Origin: Agapetus fuscipes | Taxonomy: Eukaryota > Arthropoda > Insecta > Trichoptera > Glossosomatidae | NCBI GenBank assembly: GCA_951799405.1 | Contig: OX637359.1 | Location: forward strand, 8,614,201-8,678,200 | DNA length: 64,000 bases | Reading direction: 5' to 3' | Shown here: positions 11,206 to 22,367 of the stretch, piece by piece | Layout: every line of letters begins with the position of its first letter | How positions within the stretch are numbered: the stretch's first letter is position 1 | Notes under the pieces: model-generated | What the model was told of the DNA's origin: nothing | Seen by the model: the letters and a program-made list of their open reading frames with translations, nothing else | The model's database searches: none | Made by a program: the position numbers and the translations under genes

Positions 11206-11364
11206 TCATTTAGATGTTTTGTAGATTTTTACTTTCTTGCTATAGCTGAAGGCTATAAAGAAAGTATTGATTTGGTGTGAAAATTTGTTTTCGAGTTTTT
11301 CACGGAAATGAGCTGTCCTGGTGCAGGACATGCCAAAAAACACTATCTTTCAAAAACGTCCGTC

Positions 11365-11367
<3 letters not shown>

Positions 11368-11402
<35 letters not shown>
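11368..11402 (+). repeat. (TG)n microsatellite
   Basis: About 15 uninterrupted TG repeats, then TATGTATG. Confidence 0.95.
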
Positions 11403-11405
<3 letters not shown>

Positions 11406-12470
11406 GTGTCACTTTCCAAAGTATAAGACCTAGAAATACCAAATTTTGGTTACATCAATTTTTTTGGACATGTATTAAGTATGAATAACATGGCATTACA
11501 CCAACGTGAAAATTCAAGATGGCTGCCATACAAAAAAAACATAAAATTGCACTTTTCTCAAAAACGGCTCGAAGAATTTTTCTTAAATTTTCAGAGTTGC
11601 CACTAATTAATTTTTAACTTAATAAATTATGTATGGCAACACTCTTGCTAATCTGTGTATATGGGCTGCGATATGAAAAAAACAAACAATCGTGATTTTC
11701 TCGAAAGTTAAGGGGTTAACAAAAATATAATGTTCTACAATATTATAAAAAACATAAATTTCTACAAAATTAAAAAATAAATATTTTGAAAAAAATATTA
11801 TAAAGCACAGTTTACACGACCTCAAATTTTAAATCGAAAATATAACAAAAACCCATTAAAATTCAAGATATTTAAATTTGTATTAGATTTAAAAGAAAGA
11901 ACAAGTTTGTCACTACAATTCATAACGAAAGATTTTTTTCTTTTTTGAAAATTCAAGGTGGCTTCCGAAGAGCTGAAAATTTTAAATGTGATTTTCTCAA
12001 AAATGGCTTCAACGATTTTTCTCAAATTTTCTGTGAATTCGTAAATTTAATAGTGCTATCTACTGATAATAATCATTACTTCATCATGATCTCGATTTAG
12101 GGAGTTGCCATACAAAAGAAAAAAAAATGAAAAATCCTCGGCAGTTAGAGGGTTAATAAAAAAATGATGTTCTACAAATGTAAAACAATAATAATAACGT
12201 ATATATTGCCATCATTATTTTTTCCAAAAAGTGAATAAAGAGTATAGCCGCCATACAAAGTGAAAATTTTCCATACAAAATGACGTATTGGCAATTTTCT
12301 TGGTAGTCAAAGGATTAAAATAAGATAAAAGGCTGCGATTCTTAAAATTTTATAAATACCAATAATAATCAGTTGTTACGTTTTTAAAATATAACTAAAA
12401 AGTTTACCCACCATACAAAGTCCTAGTTTGCATACAAAAGGGTTCAATGACCATCTATATATCTATATAT

Positions 12471-12729
12471 CTAGATTCTAGATTCTAAAATCTAAGTTGC
12501 AAAGATATATTTAAATTAAAAACTCATATCAAATGCATGCCCAGAAACAGACACGTGTAAATTCGCGCTTAAAACGCTGAATGTGTACTTACAAATTAAA
12601 ACCAAATCTCAAATGAACATAAAACCTGCAACTCTTGCCGACTCTCCTTGAAACAGGGGTGACATTGACAAAGCAAATTATTTTTTTCACTATGGGTGGT
12701 CAGCTTTATACCAACCTATAAGTCAAGGA
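12471..12729 (-). mobile_element. Family A element
   Basis: Full length with a degenerate TCTAGATTCTAAAATCTAAG tail. Confidence 0.85.
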
Positions 12730-13090
12730 TCTTTCTTGTGTAATTGGCGCTTTTTCCAGAGAAGACCAACCTCGCAGAGGGCTCTTGAGGTGTGATTCAC
12801 ACAAAACGGCGCTCAACAAATAAATCAACCAAATATGTCTATTCATTTAAGTATTTATATGGCTATATCCATATTGTACAAGTATGCAGGTACACACCGC
12901 GGTGGAATAAAATTGATTTATAATTGATATATTATATTTTTTAATGAAACGGCATAAGCCGGTAGATGATTCTAGCTTTACATACGTCATACAGTGGGTT
13001 AATTTTTGCAAGAAAGTCGAGTACAGATTCTGTGCAATTTATTTAGTGTTAGTTTGTTTGTATAACTGGATGTAATTAATTGCTTGTATT

Positions 13091-13359
13091 CTATGACTAT
13101 AAGGTTGGGATGAGGCTGACCACCCATACTGTAAAAAATGGTTCACTTTGCCAATGTCACCGTACTGTACTGTTTCAGGGAAGGTCGGCAAGAGTTGCAG
13201 GGCTCATGTTCATTTGAGATTGGGTTTTATATTGTACATAGGTCCACATGCGGCATGTGTGAGCGCGAAATTATGCGTGTCTGCTTGTGGGAATGCATTT
13301 AATATGAATCCTAAATGATACATATTATCTTTTCAACTTAGATTTAGATTTAGATTTTT
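13091..13359 (+). mobile_element. Family A element
   Basis: Full length; tail is (TTTAGA)n, and the CACC box is followed by a small GTACTGTACT duplication. Confidence 0.88.
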
Positions 13360-13977
13360 AAACATATCTCAAAGACCGTAAAAAAAACGCGTGAATGTGT
13401 CTCCAAAACTCCAAAAGAAGCACAAACGCCTACATAAGCATAGAAAATCGAAAAAATGTATGAAATCTAAAGAAGAAAATTAGGGTTAATCTTTAATAAA
13501 TGTTCTTCATTAGTTCGCAAGGCCATCAGATGTTAGGTCCTGATAGTTACGCAAGTGAAGTCTCAGCAATTACTAATTCAACAGTTTTGCTCAGCAGAAA
13601 CTCTGCCTGCGCAAGGCCGCTAACTTTTTGGTCCTCGCAACGCAAAGTTTGCGTCTCTGAATAACTGATTTCTACAATGTACTTCCTTATACTACAAACG
13701 TGTGTGAACAGAGTTGCTAGCTACACTAGAAAATTTAACACTTATTTTTTTTGTTACGGAAATTTGAAGAAAAAAAACTCTAGCAGTCGGTGTAGATTTT
13801 TAGCCAACAGACTGTTTTTTGTGCGACAATGGTCTTGTTAATTTCGTTATTAAAACAAGAGTTAAACAAAACAAAAAGCTAAAAAAAAAATCATGTTTCT
13901 TACTTAATTGTATAGAAGAAAAAACAAGATGAATATTTCTTTTATTAAAACACTTTTTACTTTCAGTTAATTTATTG

Positions 13978-14021
13978 ATATAGTAACGCTTTCGATCACT
14001 CACGATCATCATCAGGTACAA
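13978..14021 (-). ncRNA. Hammerhead-like motif, left arm of split palindrome
   Basis: Minus strand: core CTGATGA (plus 14009-14015), stem II GATC/GATC intact, GAAA, GCGT, TA. The stem I closing pair is C-C, with the next two pairs retained. It is the inverted partner of 14352-14395, and a family A copy (14056-14300) separates the arms. Confidence 0.6.
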
Positions 14022-14055
14022 CAAAAATCTATCATAAATGAAATCTGATTTGAAG

Positions 14056-14300
14056 TTCCTTGACTTGTAGGTTGGTATGCGGCTGACCACCCATGCTGTA
14101 AAAATGGTTCACTTTGCCAATGTCCCCCCTGTTTTAGGGAAGAAGAGTTGCAGGGTGTATGTCCATTTGAGATTTGGGTTTTTATGTTGTAGGCTCACAT
14201 GCGGCATGTGCAAGCGCGAACTTGTACGTGTCTGCTTGTGAGAATGCATATAATGTGAATCCCCAATGTAACATATCTTTGCAACTTAGATTAGATTAGA
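14056..14300 (+). mobile_element. Family A element between palindrome arms
   Basis: Full length from TTCCTTGACTTGTAGG to (TTAGA)n, inserted into the spacer of the HHR palindrome. Confidence 0.9.
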
Positions 14301-14351
14301 TGAAATCTATTTTAGATGCAATTTATCTGATATGATGATGATGGATTTTTG

Positions 14352-14395
14352 TTGTACCTGATGATGAATGTGAGTGATGGAAAACGTTTGTATAT
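14352..14395 (+). ncRNA. Hammerhead-like motif, right arm of split palindrome
   Basis: Core CTGATGA (14358-14364), GAAA (14380-14383), ACGT, TT as cleavage dinucleotide, stem I TTGTAC with GTATAT (five pairs including one G-T). Stem II has two mismatches compared with its partner arm, so activity is doubtful. Confidence 0.6.
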
Positions 14396-14789
14396 GTTTT
14401 AATAAATTAAGTGAAAGTAAACAATTTTTAAAAGAATAAAGTTTTTTTTTTCTATACAATTTTACTAAAGATCAATTATGAATTTTCACATCGTACATAA
14501 ACCATACAAAAATAAAATACATTGTGTTACAAGGAGTAAGGCAGTGTTCGACGATCCCATAAAGGCAAATCAGTATCAATTGCTTTCCTTTTGTTTGAAG
14601 CCGTCAGACTTCAGTAGGGAACATTCCCTTTTGTTCCAGTCGTCCATCATATGTCACTTTGCATAACAAATTTAATCTACCATACGAGAAATAAGTCCAT
14701 GAGAAATGCGTGTGATTGAAAAGTGGAAGATTTATAGACATTTTTGTAGAAGTGTCACTTATTTGTGAATTTCCATTACTGCTATATAC

Positions 14790-15647
14790 TGTTATGTAAA
14801 TATGAAATATAAATATTAAAATAAGTATAGGTATTAGTTATAGCTAATAGGAATTCTTTATTGTATTGGTGGGTAGAATTGATGATTGTGAGTAAATAGA
14901 GAAGTCACTAGATACTTTAATTATGTATGTGCTTCGAGAACAGTCTAGCAACAATGTGTTCTCGACAGTTCCATCTTCTTAGTATAAAAAGGGTGCAAAT
15001 TGCTTGCACTAGGCCAGAGGTTCCCAAACTTTTTCAAGTCACGGCACCCTTTGAAATTTTGAGTTTTCTCACGGCACCCTAGTCATATAATATCGATCTG
15101 TGGTAGGTATATTTCATATTTGTACGGCTGAAGAAGAAATCAGGTAAGAAAATAATACAACTCGTATTTAAAATTCACAAGTACATTTATTCGTTTACAC
15201 GTTCCGTGCCTAGAACGCGGTCCGGCCACGTGGGTTATTTTCCATTCCATAAAATGTTTGTATTCATGTATGCACACAAGCTTCTGCTTTCGCATGAAGA
15301 CATCTGGCCAGGCAAAATAGGTAAAATAAAAAATGTAAAATTTTGATTTTTAGTAGAGACTTCAGGGGCGCCTCGCGGCACCCCTGATCTCTCTCCGCGG
15401 CACCCCAGGGTGCCGCGGCACCCACTTTGGGAACCTCTGCACTAGGCAGTTGGTATTCAAGCTCTAACAAATACAGTCTTATCTGTGAGCTCCAATACAA
15501 TAAACGAATTCGACCAGTGAACTCAAACCAAGTGTAATGAAATAAATGAAAGTGTCTTTGTAAAAATAAATATAAACGTGGAAAATAAATAAGTAAAAAG
15601 AAGAGTAGTGTTTTATTTGAAAAGTATCCGAACCAAAAATCGTAACA
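14790..15647 (+). mobile_element. Solo LTR with 4-bp target-site duplication ATAC
   Basis: Begins TGTTATG and ends CGTAACA, flanked by ATAC at 14786-14789 and 15648-15651. A TATAAAAA box at 14983-14990 and AATAAA signals further on suit an LTR. No internal retroviral coding is present, so this is a recombined solo LTR. The 4-bp duplication suits a Ty3/gypsy-type element (family knowledge). About 425 bp once the nested MITE and its duplication are removed. Confidence 0.8.
15015..15439. mobile_element. hAT-like MITE nested in the solo LTR
   Basis: TIRs CAGAGGTTCCCAAACTTTTT and TTTGGGAACCTCTG, flanked by an exact 8-bp duplication CACTAGGC (15007-15014 and 15440-15447). The 8-bp duplication and CAGNGGTTCCCAAAC ends are hAT hallmarks. 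Its interior includes a minus-to-plus piece of SINE C (around 15270-15325). Confidence 0.92.
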
Positions 15648-15800
15648 ATACATAAGAAGATAGTTCAGTAGGTAGAATGCTTGCGTTCCATTCTAGAGAG
15701 ATAGTGTTTGATTCCGCAAAGGAGGGCTCTTCAGGTGTGATACACACAAAAACAGCGCTCACCAAACAAATCATCCTAATATTAATATTATTATACGAGA

Positions 15801-16081
15801 ATATCGATACCTTTAAGGTAAAACCGAATAAGTAACATGGGTTTCTCAGATAAATGCACCTTTTTCTCTGTTTTCTACGAGAAAAAACACCTTAAATTGT
15901 TATTAAAGCATTTTTCCATTAAGAAAGTGTAAACATCCTGTAGTTTACAAGTCTTCCATGAGCACTTCTATATAATTAGTTCACTTACTATGAGAGGTAA
16001 CTCCTAATAAAATGTTTTATGTACAATTTCTCAAATCATTGAATCAGCATTTATTAAGTTTTACCCTTAAAGTGGCGATAT
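15801..16081. mobile_element. MITE (ATATCGATACCTTTAAGG family), copy 1
   Basis: Left ATATCGATACCTTTAAGGTA, right TTACCCTTAAAGTGGCGATAT, 24-bp TIRs with few mismatches. Confidence 0.8.
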
Positions 16082-16124
16082 AATAAGGATAAAATAAGTT
16101 TTTTTTTTAATAAATAGATTTGTG

Positions 16125-16350
16125 AAGAGGAATGAAATTCACCAACCTTTTCTGCCTGGCCAGAAACAGTTATTAATATCATCAATTAATAATTCATTTT
16201 TGTTTATTTTAATGAACTATTAATTAATAATTACCCATTAACATCTGTTGAACCAGGGTCAAAGTTATGGTCAAATGACCCAAGCGGGGATCGAACCAAC
16301 GTTATTCCATTACAAACACGCTAGAACGATCGGCCCACTTGGGTTTTGGT
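16125..16350 (-). mobile_element. SINE C with AT-rich insertion
   Basis: CACCAACCTTTTCTGCCTGG, then an AT-rich insertion (16180-16240), then TTGAACCAGGGTCAAAGTTA and GGGGATCGAACCAACG. Confidence 0.75.
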
Positions 16351-16494
16351 GTTTATATCAAACAGGAAATCGAAGTAGGCGCAGGGCTTACTCAATATTT
16401 ACAATGAATAAAACGCAGCCCCCTCTGGAGCTGAGAAACCCCTACTTTAACTGAAGTGGTTGGCGTAAGGCCGGCAAACATAGCCTACCAAATA

Positions 16495-16685
16495 CACTGC
16501 AAAAAATTGGTGCACTTGGTTTAGAAGGTTTTTATTCATATGAGGTTTTATTGTTTTTTTGTACGAAAGTGCATAAACAACATGTTTAAACGTGAAATTA
16601 CGCGTGATGTTTGTGAGCGTGTGTTAAATATGACTTCAAATTGTTCTTATGTATGGTTTTGCAACGCAGATTATAGATTAAAGCT
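16495..16685 (+). mobile_element. Family A element, strongly diverged
   Basis: Shows AAAAAATTGGTGCACTTGG, TTATTCATATGAGGTTTTAT and GCAACGCAGATTATAGATTA in order. Confidence 0.5.
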
Positions 16686-17032
16686 CTGTTGTGGATCTGA
16701 ACTATGTACATTCAGATCAGAAATCCGATGCGATAACTGGACCCTGTATTTTACCACTCCTTCTTCCTCTTCTTTGTCTTACTTTCTTCTCTGTCCTTCT
16801 TCTTTTGTTTCTTCCTCCACCTAAAGTTGCACACGCACTTCTCGCTTGGGGAAAGGGCTTCGTATATAAAAGGACATCCGGCCAGTAAAAGCTTCCCCCA
16901 CTCAAGGAAATTGTTGAGAAAATGTCCTCCGTGTTTCTTTGAGAATTTCTAGAAAACTAATATCTTATTATTTCGTAACAATTTATTTCAAATAGTAAAC
17001 TGTAATAACCTCCATTATCTAGGTTTTTTTTA

Positions 17033-17160
17033 TATTGTAAGTCCACATGCGGCATGTGTAAGCGCAAAATTATGCATGTCTGCTTGTGGGAATGCATTTA
17101 ATATGAATCTCAAATGATATGTTTGCAGCTTAGATTTGGATTTGGATTTAGATCTAAGTT
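17033..17160 (+). mobile_element. Family A element, 3' half
   Basis: From TATATTGTAAGTCCACATGC to (TTTGGA)n tail, directly abutting SINE D. Confidence 0.8.
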
Positions 17161-17164
17161 ACAA

Positions 17165-17290
17165 AGACCTTTCGGTAGTCTAGTGGTAACGCTTTGGAAG
17201 CGTTAATGGAAGGTCGTGGGTTCAAATCCCCGATAAACACAATTAAATATAGCATTTATATTTTCAAATATGCTCTTCGTAGGTATGTAG
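17165..17290 (+). mobile_element. SINE D, 5' part
   Basis: TTTCGGTAGTCTAGTGGTAA and GGTCGTGGGTTCAAATCCCC. Confidence 0.8.
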
Positions 17291-17351
17291 TATGGAAAGA
17301 TTTCCCGTTTTGATGTTTATCTGGTATTTGGTGGTTATTTGGCATACATCA

Positions 17352-17575
17352 AATTTCGGTCCGAAGTATAATGGTAACGCTTCGGACTCGTTAATGGAAG
17401 GTCGTGGGCTCGAATCCCCAATGAGCACAAAAAATATAGCATTTATATTTTCATGTTGGGCTTAAAAATTCTTATACCTGTATCAAAAACCGGTTACCAA
17501 AGGTCCATCCAGTCTTACAGCAACTGGGTCTTACTTGAGAAATGGTGCTTTCTATGGTGATGACCAAACTATATC
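17352..17575 (+). mobile_element. SINE D
   Basis: GGTCCGAAGTATAATGGTAA, GTGGGCTCGAATCCCC, then AAGGTCCATCCAGTCTTACA. Confidence 0.82.
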
Positions 17576-17826
17576 ATCTATAAATGTTATCTAAGTTACG
17601 AAGATATGTTTACCTTTAAGATTCATATTATATGCGTGCGCACAAACAGATACGTGTAAGTTTGCGCTCACAAATTCTGCATGTGTACCTACTTACAAAA
17701 TAATATTCAAGCCTCGAATGAACATAAACCCTGCAAATTTTGCCGACCTTCCCTGAAACAGGGTTGTCATCGGCAAAGTGAACCATTTTATGCATATTTA
17801 TGTCATGCCAACCTTTAAGTCAAGGA
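17575..17826 (-). mobile_element. Family A element
   Basis: Runs TATCTAAGTTACGAAGATAT to CCAACCTTTAAGTCAAGG. Confidence 0.82.
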
Positions 17827-18164
17827 ATAGGTGGGATTCACACAAAACAGCGCTCACCAAATAAATCATACTAATATTACTATTAACCAAAAATGGAGTG
17901 TATTTAGTAAGTCACTATTGGCAAACATAAATCATGAATCGGTTATTTCCCCTCGTAATCCGGACCTCTCTCCCCCATTCCACCTCCTCAATTTCAACTG
18001 ACTCTCTTTTTCAGTTCACTGAGATACCATAGGCGTAGGATACTTCCATCTTTAATCTATAATCTAAGTTACAAAGGTACCCAAATATTTAAAAACCATG
18101 ACTATAAAGAAAAACAATACTTCATTATTTAAATACTGCTTTAGTAAAAAAAATTGTATTGATT

Positions 18165-18210
18165 ATAAATTGATACCACTTTCGGCGCTCATGCCATCAT
18201 CAGGTACTAT
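18165..18210 (-). ncRNA. Hammerhead-like motif, core intact, stem I lost
   Basis: Minus strand: CTGATGA (plus 18197-18203), one unpaired T, stem II GGC/GCC around ATGAGC, GAAA, GTGG, TA. Flanking GTAC no longer pairs with the sequence after the cleavage dinucleotide. Confidence 0.5.
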
Positions 18211-19429
18211 AAAACTTAAAAATCCGTGAAAAAGGTGATACATTGCGAAAACCCACCTCATATTGATTCCATTTATACACTTTCATCCGGGAAAGCGTAC
18301 CACAGAACGCTCATGCAATGCTATAATTTTTTTAGTGGCGGAAGGCCTTCTTGATGGTTGTGATCCGACCCAGCAGTGATTCTAGATTTACCTGTTCGTC
18401 CACTAGAGAAAACAGCAAAAACCCGAAGTTATTGACTCGGTGCAATGTCATCGAGATACGCTTCTTACTACTTCGTGCCGATCACAAAGGATGTGCTGAT
18501 GGCGTCCTCAATTGACTGGGAGGAGATCCAGTCCGGGGCTCACGTAAGAGGCGCAAAAGCGCTAGAAGGTTCCAATAGTTATCCCTTGTGGACACGAAGT
18601 CGGCGTACCCTGAATGAACTGAAAGAGCTATGAAAGGATAAGAAAAAATGGAGGCCAATCTGCAGAGGCTTTTACCACTTCTATGGGAATGACCAAAGAG
18701 TTACAGTTACAGAAACAAAAACTGAAATAAGTATACTTGTCGGTACCATGATTTCATTGTGTAAGAAATTCACTGATTTGCGAAATGATGTGAATAACTC
18801 TTAAACGCAAGTGTTCTACCAGTTGAGCTAACAGACCCCGCATTTTTTAAGTCGTCAAAGTTAAATTACAATAAGCGCTTAAACCTAAGAAAAAACTCTC
18901 GATACTGCACTGTCCAAAATCTCACATAAATCTATTCGACAAAAAAAATGGTTTTGAAAAAATCCAAATTTCTATATTATCAAAAGCCATCACAAAGTGC
19001 GGCCCCCGATAAACTTGTGGGGGGCCCTCTTTTCGGGTCAGAGTTCGGAATTTGAGGCCCAGAATGACCTTACAACGGAGATTTATGGAATTATACCTCG
19101 CTCACCTTAGAAAGGCGCGTACTTCAATACCAGGCTTAGCCGTCGGCTGAGAAAAATGAGGCCCATTTATTTTGCGGGGGCACCGAAAACAGTGATGCAA
19201 TTTTTCGGACAAATTGATACGAAGCAATTTGTCTGCTGGAATAGAAATGGCTTTTTTTAATGTTTTTTTTTTTTTAATGTAATCGAAGAAAAAAAGATTT
19301 GTGAATAGGAATGCAAACGGCACCTTTATAAAACATCTCATTTATGATTGGGAGGGCCCTTGAGGTGTGAACACACAAAAACGGCGCTCTTTAGTCATGC
19401 ACAAAACAAAAATAAATAAATCATCCTCA

Positions 19430-19640
19430 TACATATATATAATGCAATTTCTCAGCCTATTTTGCCTGGCTGGAGGACTTCATGCGAAAGCAAAAGCTTG
19501 TGTACCTGCAATGGCGTCTTTTGAACCAGGGTCGAAGTTATAGTCAAAGAGCGAAGTGTGATTCGAACCAGCTTTATTCTGTTGCAAATAAGCTAGTCTT
19601 ACATAGCGACTTGAGCCTCGACCATAACATCGATAATTTA
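19430..19640 (-). mobile_element. SINE C
   Basis: CCTATTTTGCCTGGC, TTCATGCGAAAGC, GAACCAGGGTCGAAGTTATA and GTGATTCGAACCAGC in order. Confidence 0.8.
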
Positions 19641-19674
19641 TAAAATATTTTTATCTTATATATTGCATTTTTAT

Positions 19675-19945
19675 GGCATGCATTGGAATCTTGTCACCGA
19701 CATTGATGTATGGAAGTGAATCATGGACTACGAGTGATAGTGGAATGAGCAAGGTATGTACGGTGGAAATGCAAAACTTGAGAAGAATTACATGAGAAAC
19801 TCATAAAGAAAACATAAAGAATCAAGAATTAATGGATAAAAGAGAAATGCAAGTTGAAAGAGGATGTGTAAGTTAAAGTGAAAAATTATGTGATGAAAAG
19901 ATTTGACATGTGGAAAGAATGGATGATGAAAGTATGACAACGTTT
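19675..19945 (+). pseudogene. Non-LTR retrotransposon RT fragment, decayed
   Basis: Translates to TLMYGSESWTTSDSGMSKVC, TVEMQNLRR, and after stops HVERMDDESMT, the same motifs as 56440. Sequence from 19945 to 20075 looks like another fragment on the opposite strand. Confidence 0.75.
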
Positions 19946-20075
19946 TCTTTCATTTCCTTCTGGATATACACTTTGTCAGTGTTTCGTTATCCACTCTTTC
20001 TACATATCCAAACCCTTTATTTTTATTTATCACATTATTCTATTCCTTCACCTCCATCGTGCATTTCCTCATTTT

Positions 20076-20240
20076 ATAATCTAAGCTGCAAAGATATGTT
20101 AACAATTAAGGCTCATATTAAACGCATGCCCACAAACAGGCATCTAACTTACCTTTCTTAACCTACATGTGCCAGTCTGTCGGCATACATTTAACATGAG
20201 CCATAAATATTAACATAACTTTGCAACTTAGATTATAGAA
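20076..20240. mobile_element. Two truncated family A pieces, opposite orientation
   Basis: 20076-20140 is a minus-strand tail end; 20165-20240 is a plus-strand tail end finishing GCAACTTAGATTATAG. Confidence 0.6.
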
Positions 20241-20618
20241 TCACTTCCATCTTGCATATCCTTATTCATGATAAGAAAAGCTTAACCAAAAAAAAATCAA
20301 AACTTTCTTTAGTCTTGTAAATCCGGCATTAGTTTTGGCAGCATAGCTGTAGTACAATGAGAGTGTTGGTTGTATAGAATGGAAGAAATGCCAACACGGC
20401 GGCTAAAGAACGTTGCCAGGAAGTACACGCTTGTCCCGAAAAGAGGGCCCTTTAGGTCTGCAGCAAGAGCTGTGAAAAAGGGTCCCGTAATCAAACAGGA
20501 GCCTTGACCTTCTAGCGGTAAGGTATATCCGGTTTTGTAATACTTTTATGAAGAACCATTTTTTTTTGTGAAAACCTTTATAGTATTAGTATTAAGGTAT
20601 CTTTTATCTATTATCTAT

Positions 20619-20732
20619 TCTATAATCTAATTTGCAAATATATATTACATTTAAGATTCATATTAAATGCATTCACATAAGCAGACACTTGTAAGTTCGG
20701 GCTTACAAATGCTGAATGCGTCATATAACCTA
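20619..20732 (-). mobile_element. Family A element, 3' part
   Basis: TATAATCTAATTTGCAAATA to GGGCTTACAAATGCTGAATG. Lies about 120 bp upstream of the microexon. Confidence 0.7.
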
Positions 20733-20852
20733 TTTATTTTCACATTTATATAATGGACCTGTCTAAACATCCATTTTTGCAAAGTAGGGTTAAACAAATA
20801 TTTAATATTATTTTATCACACATAATAAAATACATTTTTTCTTCTATTTCAG

Positions 20853-20879
20853 ATTTCACCAATCACGAGCTTCTGCAGG
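20853..20879 (+). CDS. Nrx-1: Neurexin-1 27-nt microexon, putative splice site 2 (SS2) cassette in LNS2
   Basis: The 27 bases encode ISPITSFCR. They are bounded by a strong pyrimidine tract ending TTTCAG and a GTGAGT donor, and both ends are phase 0. They join HRRIQE of the upstream exon to VSVVVDDVY of the downstream exon. As I recall, insect neurexin-1 has a closely similar segment here, and vertebrate neurexins have the SS2 insert at this site, where short peptides are spliced in or out between two LNS2 strands. Skipping leaves the canonical domain in frame, so it could be a cassette. Whether it is constitutive cannot be told from DNA. It was found by splice phase and context, since it is too short for ORF calling. 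Confidence 0.85.
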
Positions 20880-21633
20880 GTGAGTGATCTGTTTTTATTT
20901 TAATTTTTAAGAAAAAAAAAGACACTTAGAACTTCAAATTTTCTTAATAAATAACTAGAATGCTGACATTGTGTGTAGCACAAGGAGGCAGGCTTGTTTA
21001 ATGTAAAATTATTAACGACGAAAAAAACTTTTTGTAATCAGATCGACCTCAAACTTCACAGGAATCATTTAGAGAATATTTGAAATGTTTTCTATAAAGA
21101 GCCGACGGTGATTCTCTTCTTCCAAAATCCGTACGCAATTTTCGCACACATTCTGCAACATTACCATGATTTTCAAAGTAATGTCGCAATATTTCCCAGC
21201 GTTGTTCAAGCGTATACACAACCATATTCGTTCAGCGGAAGGATAAAACTAATTATCTGTCAAATCAGACATGAGCTAAGTGTTACCATTCACGAAATAA
21301 GCACTAGTTGAAAAAAAAAAAGTTATTTGGCTGACCCTTATAACACAAAAATCAGTTAAGTGGTGTAGGAGCCAATAGGGAACATCTGTTTGTTAGAAGA
21401 AGAAGACTGTATTATTTTGTAAATTCTATCTGGTTAGACCATGTTCTACAACTATTTGCAGTTTTTTTATCTGCCGGCGTTTCGCATTCACAAGCAGAAA
21501 GCATTACCAAGGCTTTTTAGTGAAGCGGCGCGGCGGCATTTGAAGTTGCTTACTATTGGTAACACTGATGAGCCGTTCCGCATATGCGAGCAGACAAGAT
21601 GACGCCCAAATGAACTATTTTTTCCGAAGCGCA

Positions 21634-21785
21634 AAAGTTGCAGGGCTTATGTTCATTTGAGGTTTGGATTTTATTTGTAAGTACACATTCAGCATTTGTA
21701 AGCGCGAACTACAACTCTTTGTTTGTGGTCTTGCATTTGAGATCTTTAAATGAATATATCCCTGCAACTTAGATTATAGATTAAA
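21634..21785 (+). mobile_element. Family A element, 3' two thirds
   Basis: Starts AGTTGCAGGGCTTATGTTCA and ends GCAACTTAGATTATAGATTA. Confidence 0.8.
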
Positions 21786-21954
21786 GACCTAAAGACGCCA
21801 CAGTCACAAGCGTTCAACATTTATTCGGAATGTACCTTTGAAATCCAAAATTGGTTTCAATTCTCTATTATCGATTGCGGTCTGCACAGACTTGGTCCAA
21901 TTGTGTAATAAACGAACAGTACTCCTAGTATAATACACGTAAACTCACCTCACG

Positions 21955-22095
21955 GGCGTAAATCTAAAAAATGTATGAAAACTAAATCGCTCTCTAGTTG
22001 CGCCAACGTATATTTCATACATTTTTTTTATTTACGCAATCGATGTGAGATTTACTTGATATTTTATACTCGGCGAACAAAATCCCGATCTGAGA
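21955..22095. repeat. Family F palindromic repeat
   Basis: GCGTAAATCTAAAAAATGTA and TTTATTTACGCAATCG are inverted halves with ACTAAATCGCTCTCTAG between. Related copies at 1740-1940, 22255-22330, 22685-22960, 44005-44185, 55368-55535, 58915-59000 and 62935-63310. Confidence 0.6.
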
Positions 22096-22367
22096 TCGGT
22101 GCCGATTCAATTTTCCCTAAACTGTGGTCGACCCTTACAATCACACCCCGAGTGGTAAAAGGGTCTTTAAGATAAGGTGCTATACAGAGTATATTCGCTT
22201 ATTTAAGTTTAGCCTTTTGGGTTCTTTTTGACAATCGAAACAGTACCGCTAGTTGGAAATATTTCCATTTACTCCCCTCGATCGCGTAAATCGAAAATGT
22301 GTGGAATACAGGAACGTATGTAAGCTTAGTCACTTACTTGGTGTATTCTTGTACTATTATACGCAAG

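Larger units (their letters stand above)
13943..14425. repeat. Palindromic HHR element interrupted by family A insertion
   Basis: Left arm 13943-14050 (ACTTTTTACTTTCAGTTAAT onward) and right arm 14310-14425 are diverged inverted copies. Family A sits at 14056-14300 between them, so the insertion post-dates the palindrome. Confidence 0.7.
10154..20852 (+). other. Nrx-1 intron, 10.7 kb, phase 0
   Basis: The intron runs from a GTAAGA donor to a TTTTTTCTTCTATTTCAG acceptor. It contains SINE C, family A, HHR-bearing palindromes, a solo LTR with a nested hAT-like MITE, a TIR MITE, SINE D copies and LINE fragments. Block 11200-12420 is a degenerate repeat-like block with recurring AAAATTCAAG/TGGCTGCC and TTTTCTCAAAAACGGC units. 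Block 18240-18720 is GC-richer and unassigned, except for an RTE-like tail at about 18600-18720. Confidence 0.8.

Noticed and set aside
17165..17235. Possible tRNA gene at SINE D head
   Set aside because: Same reason as for SINE B: multiple degenerate copies followed by the SINE D body.
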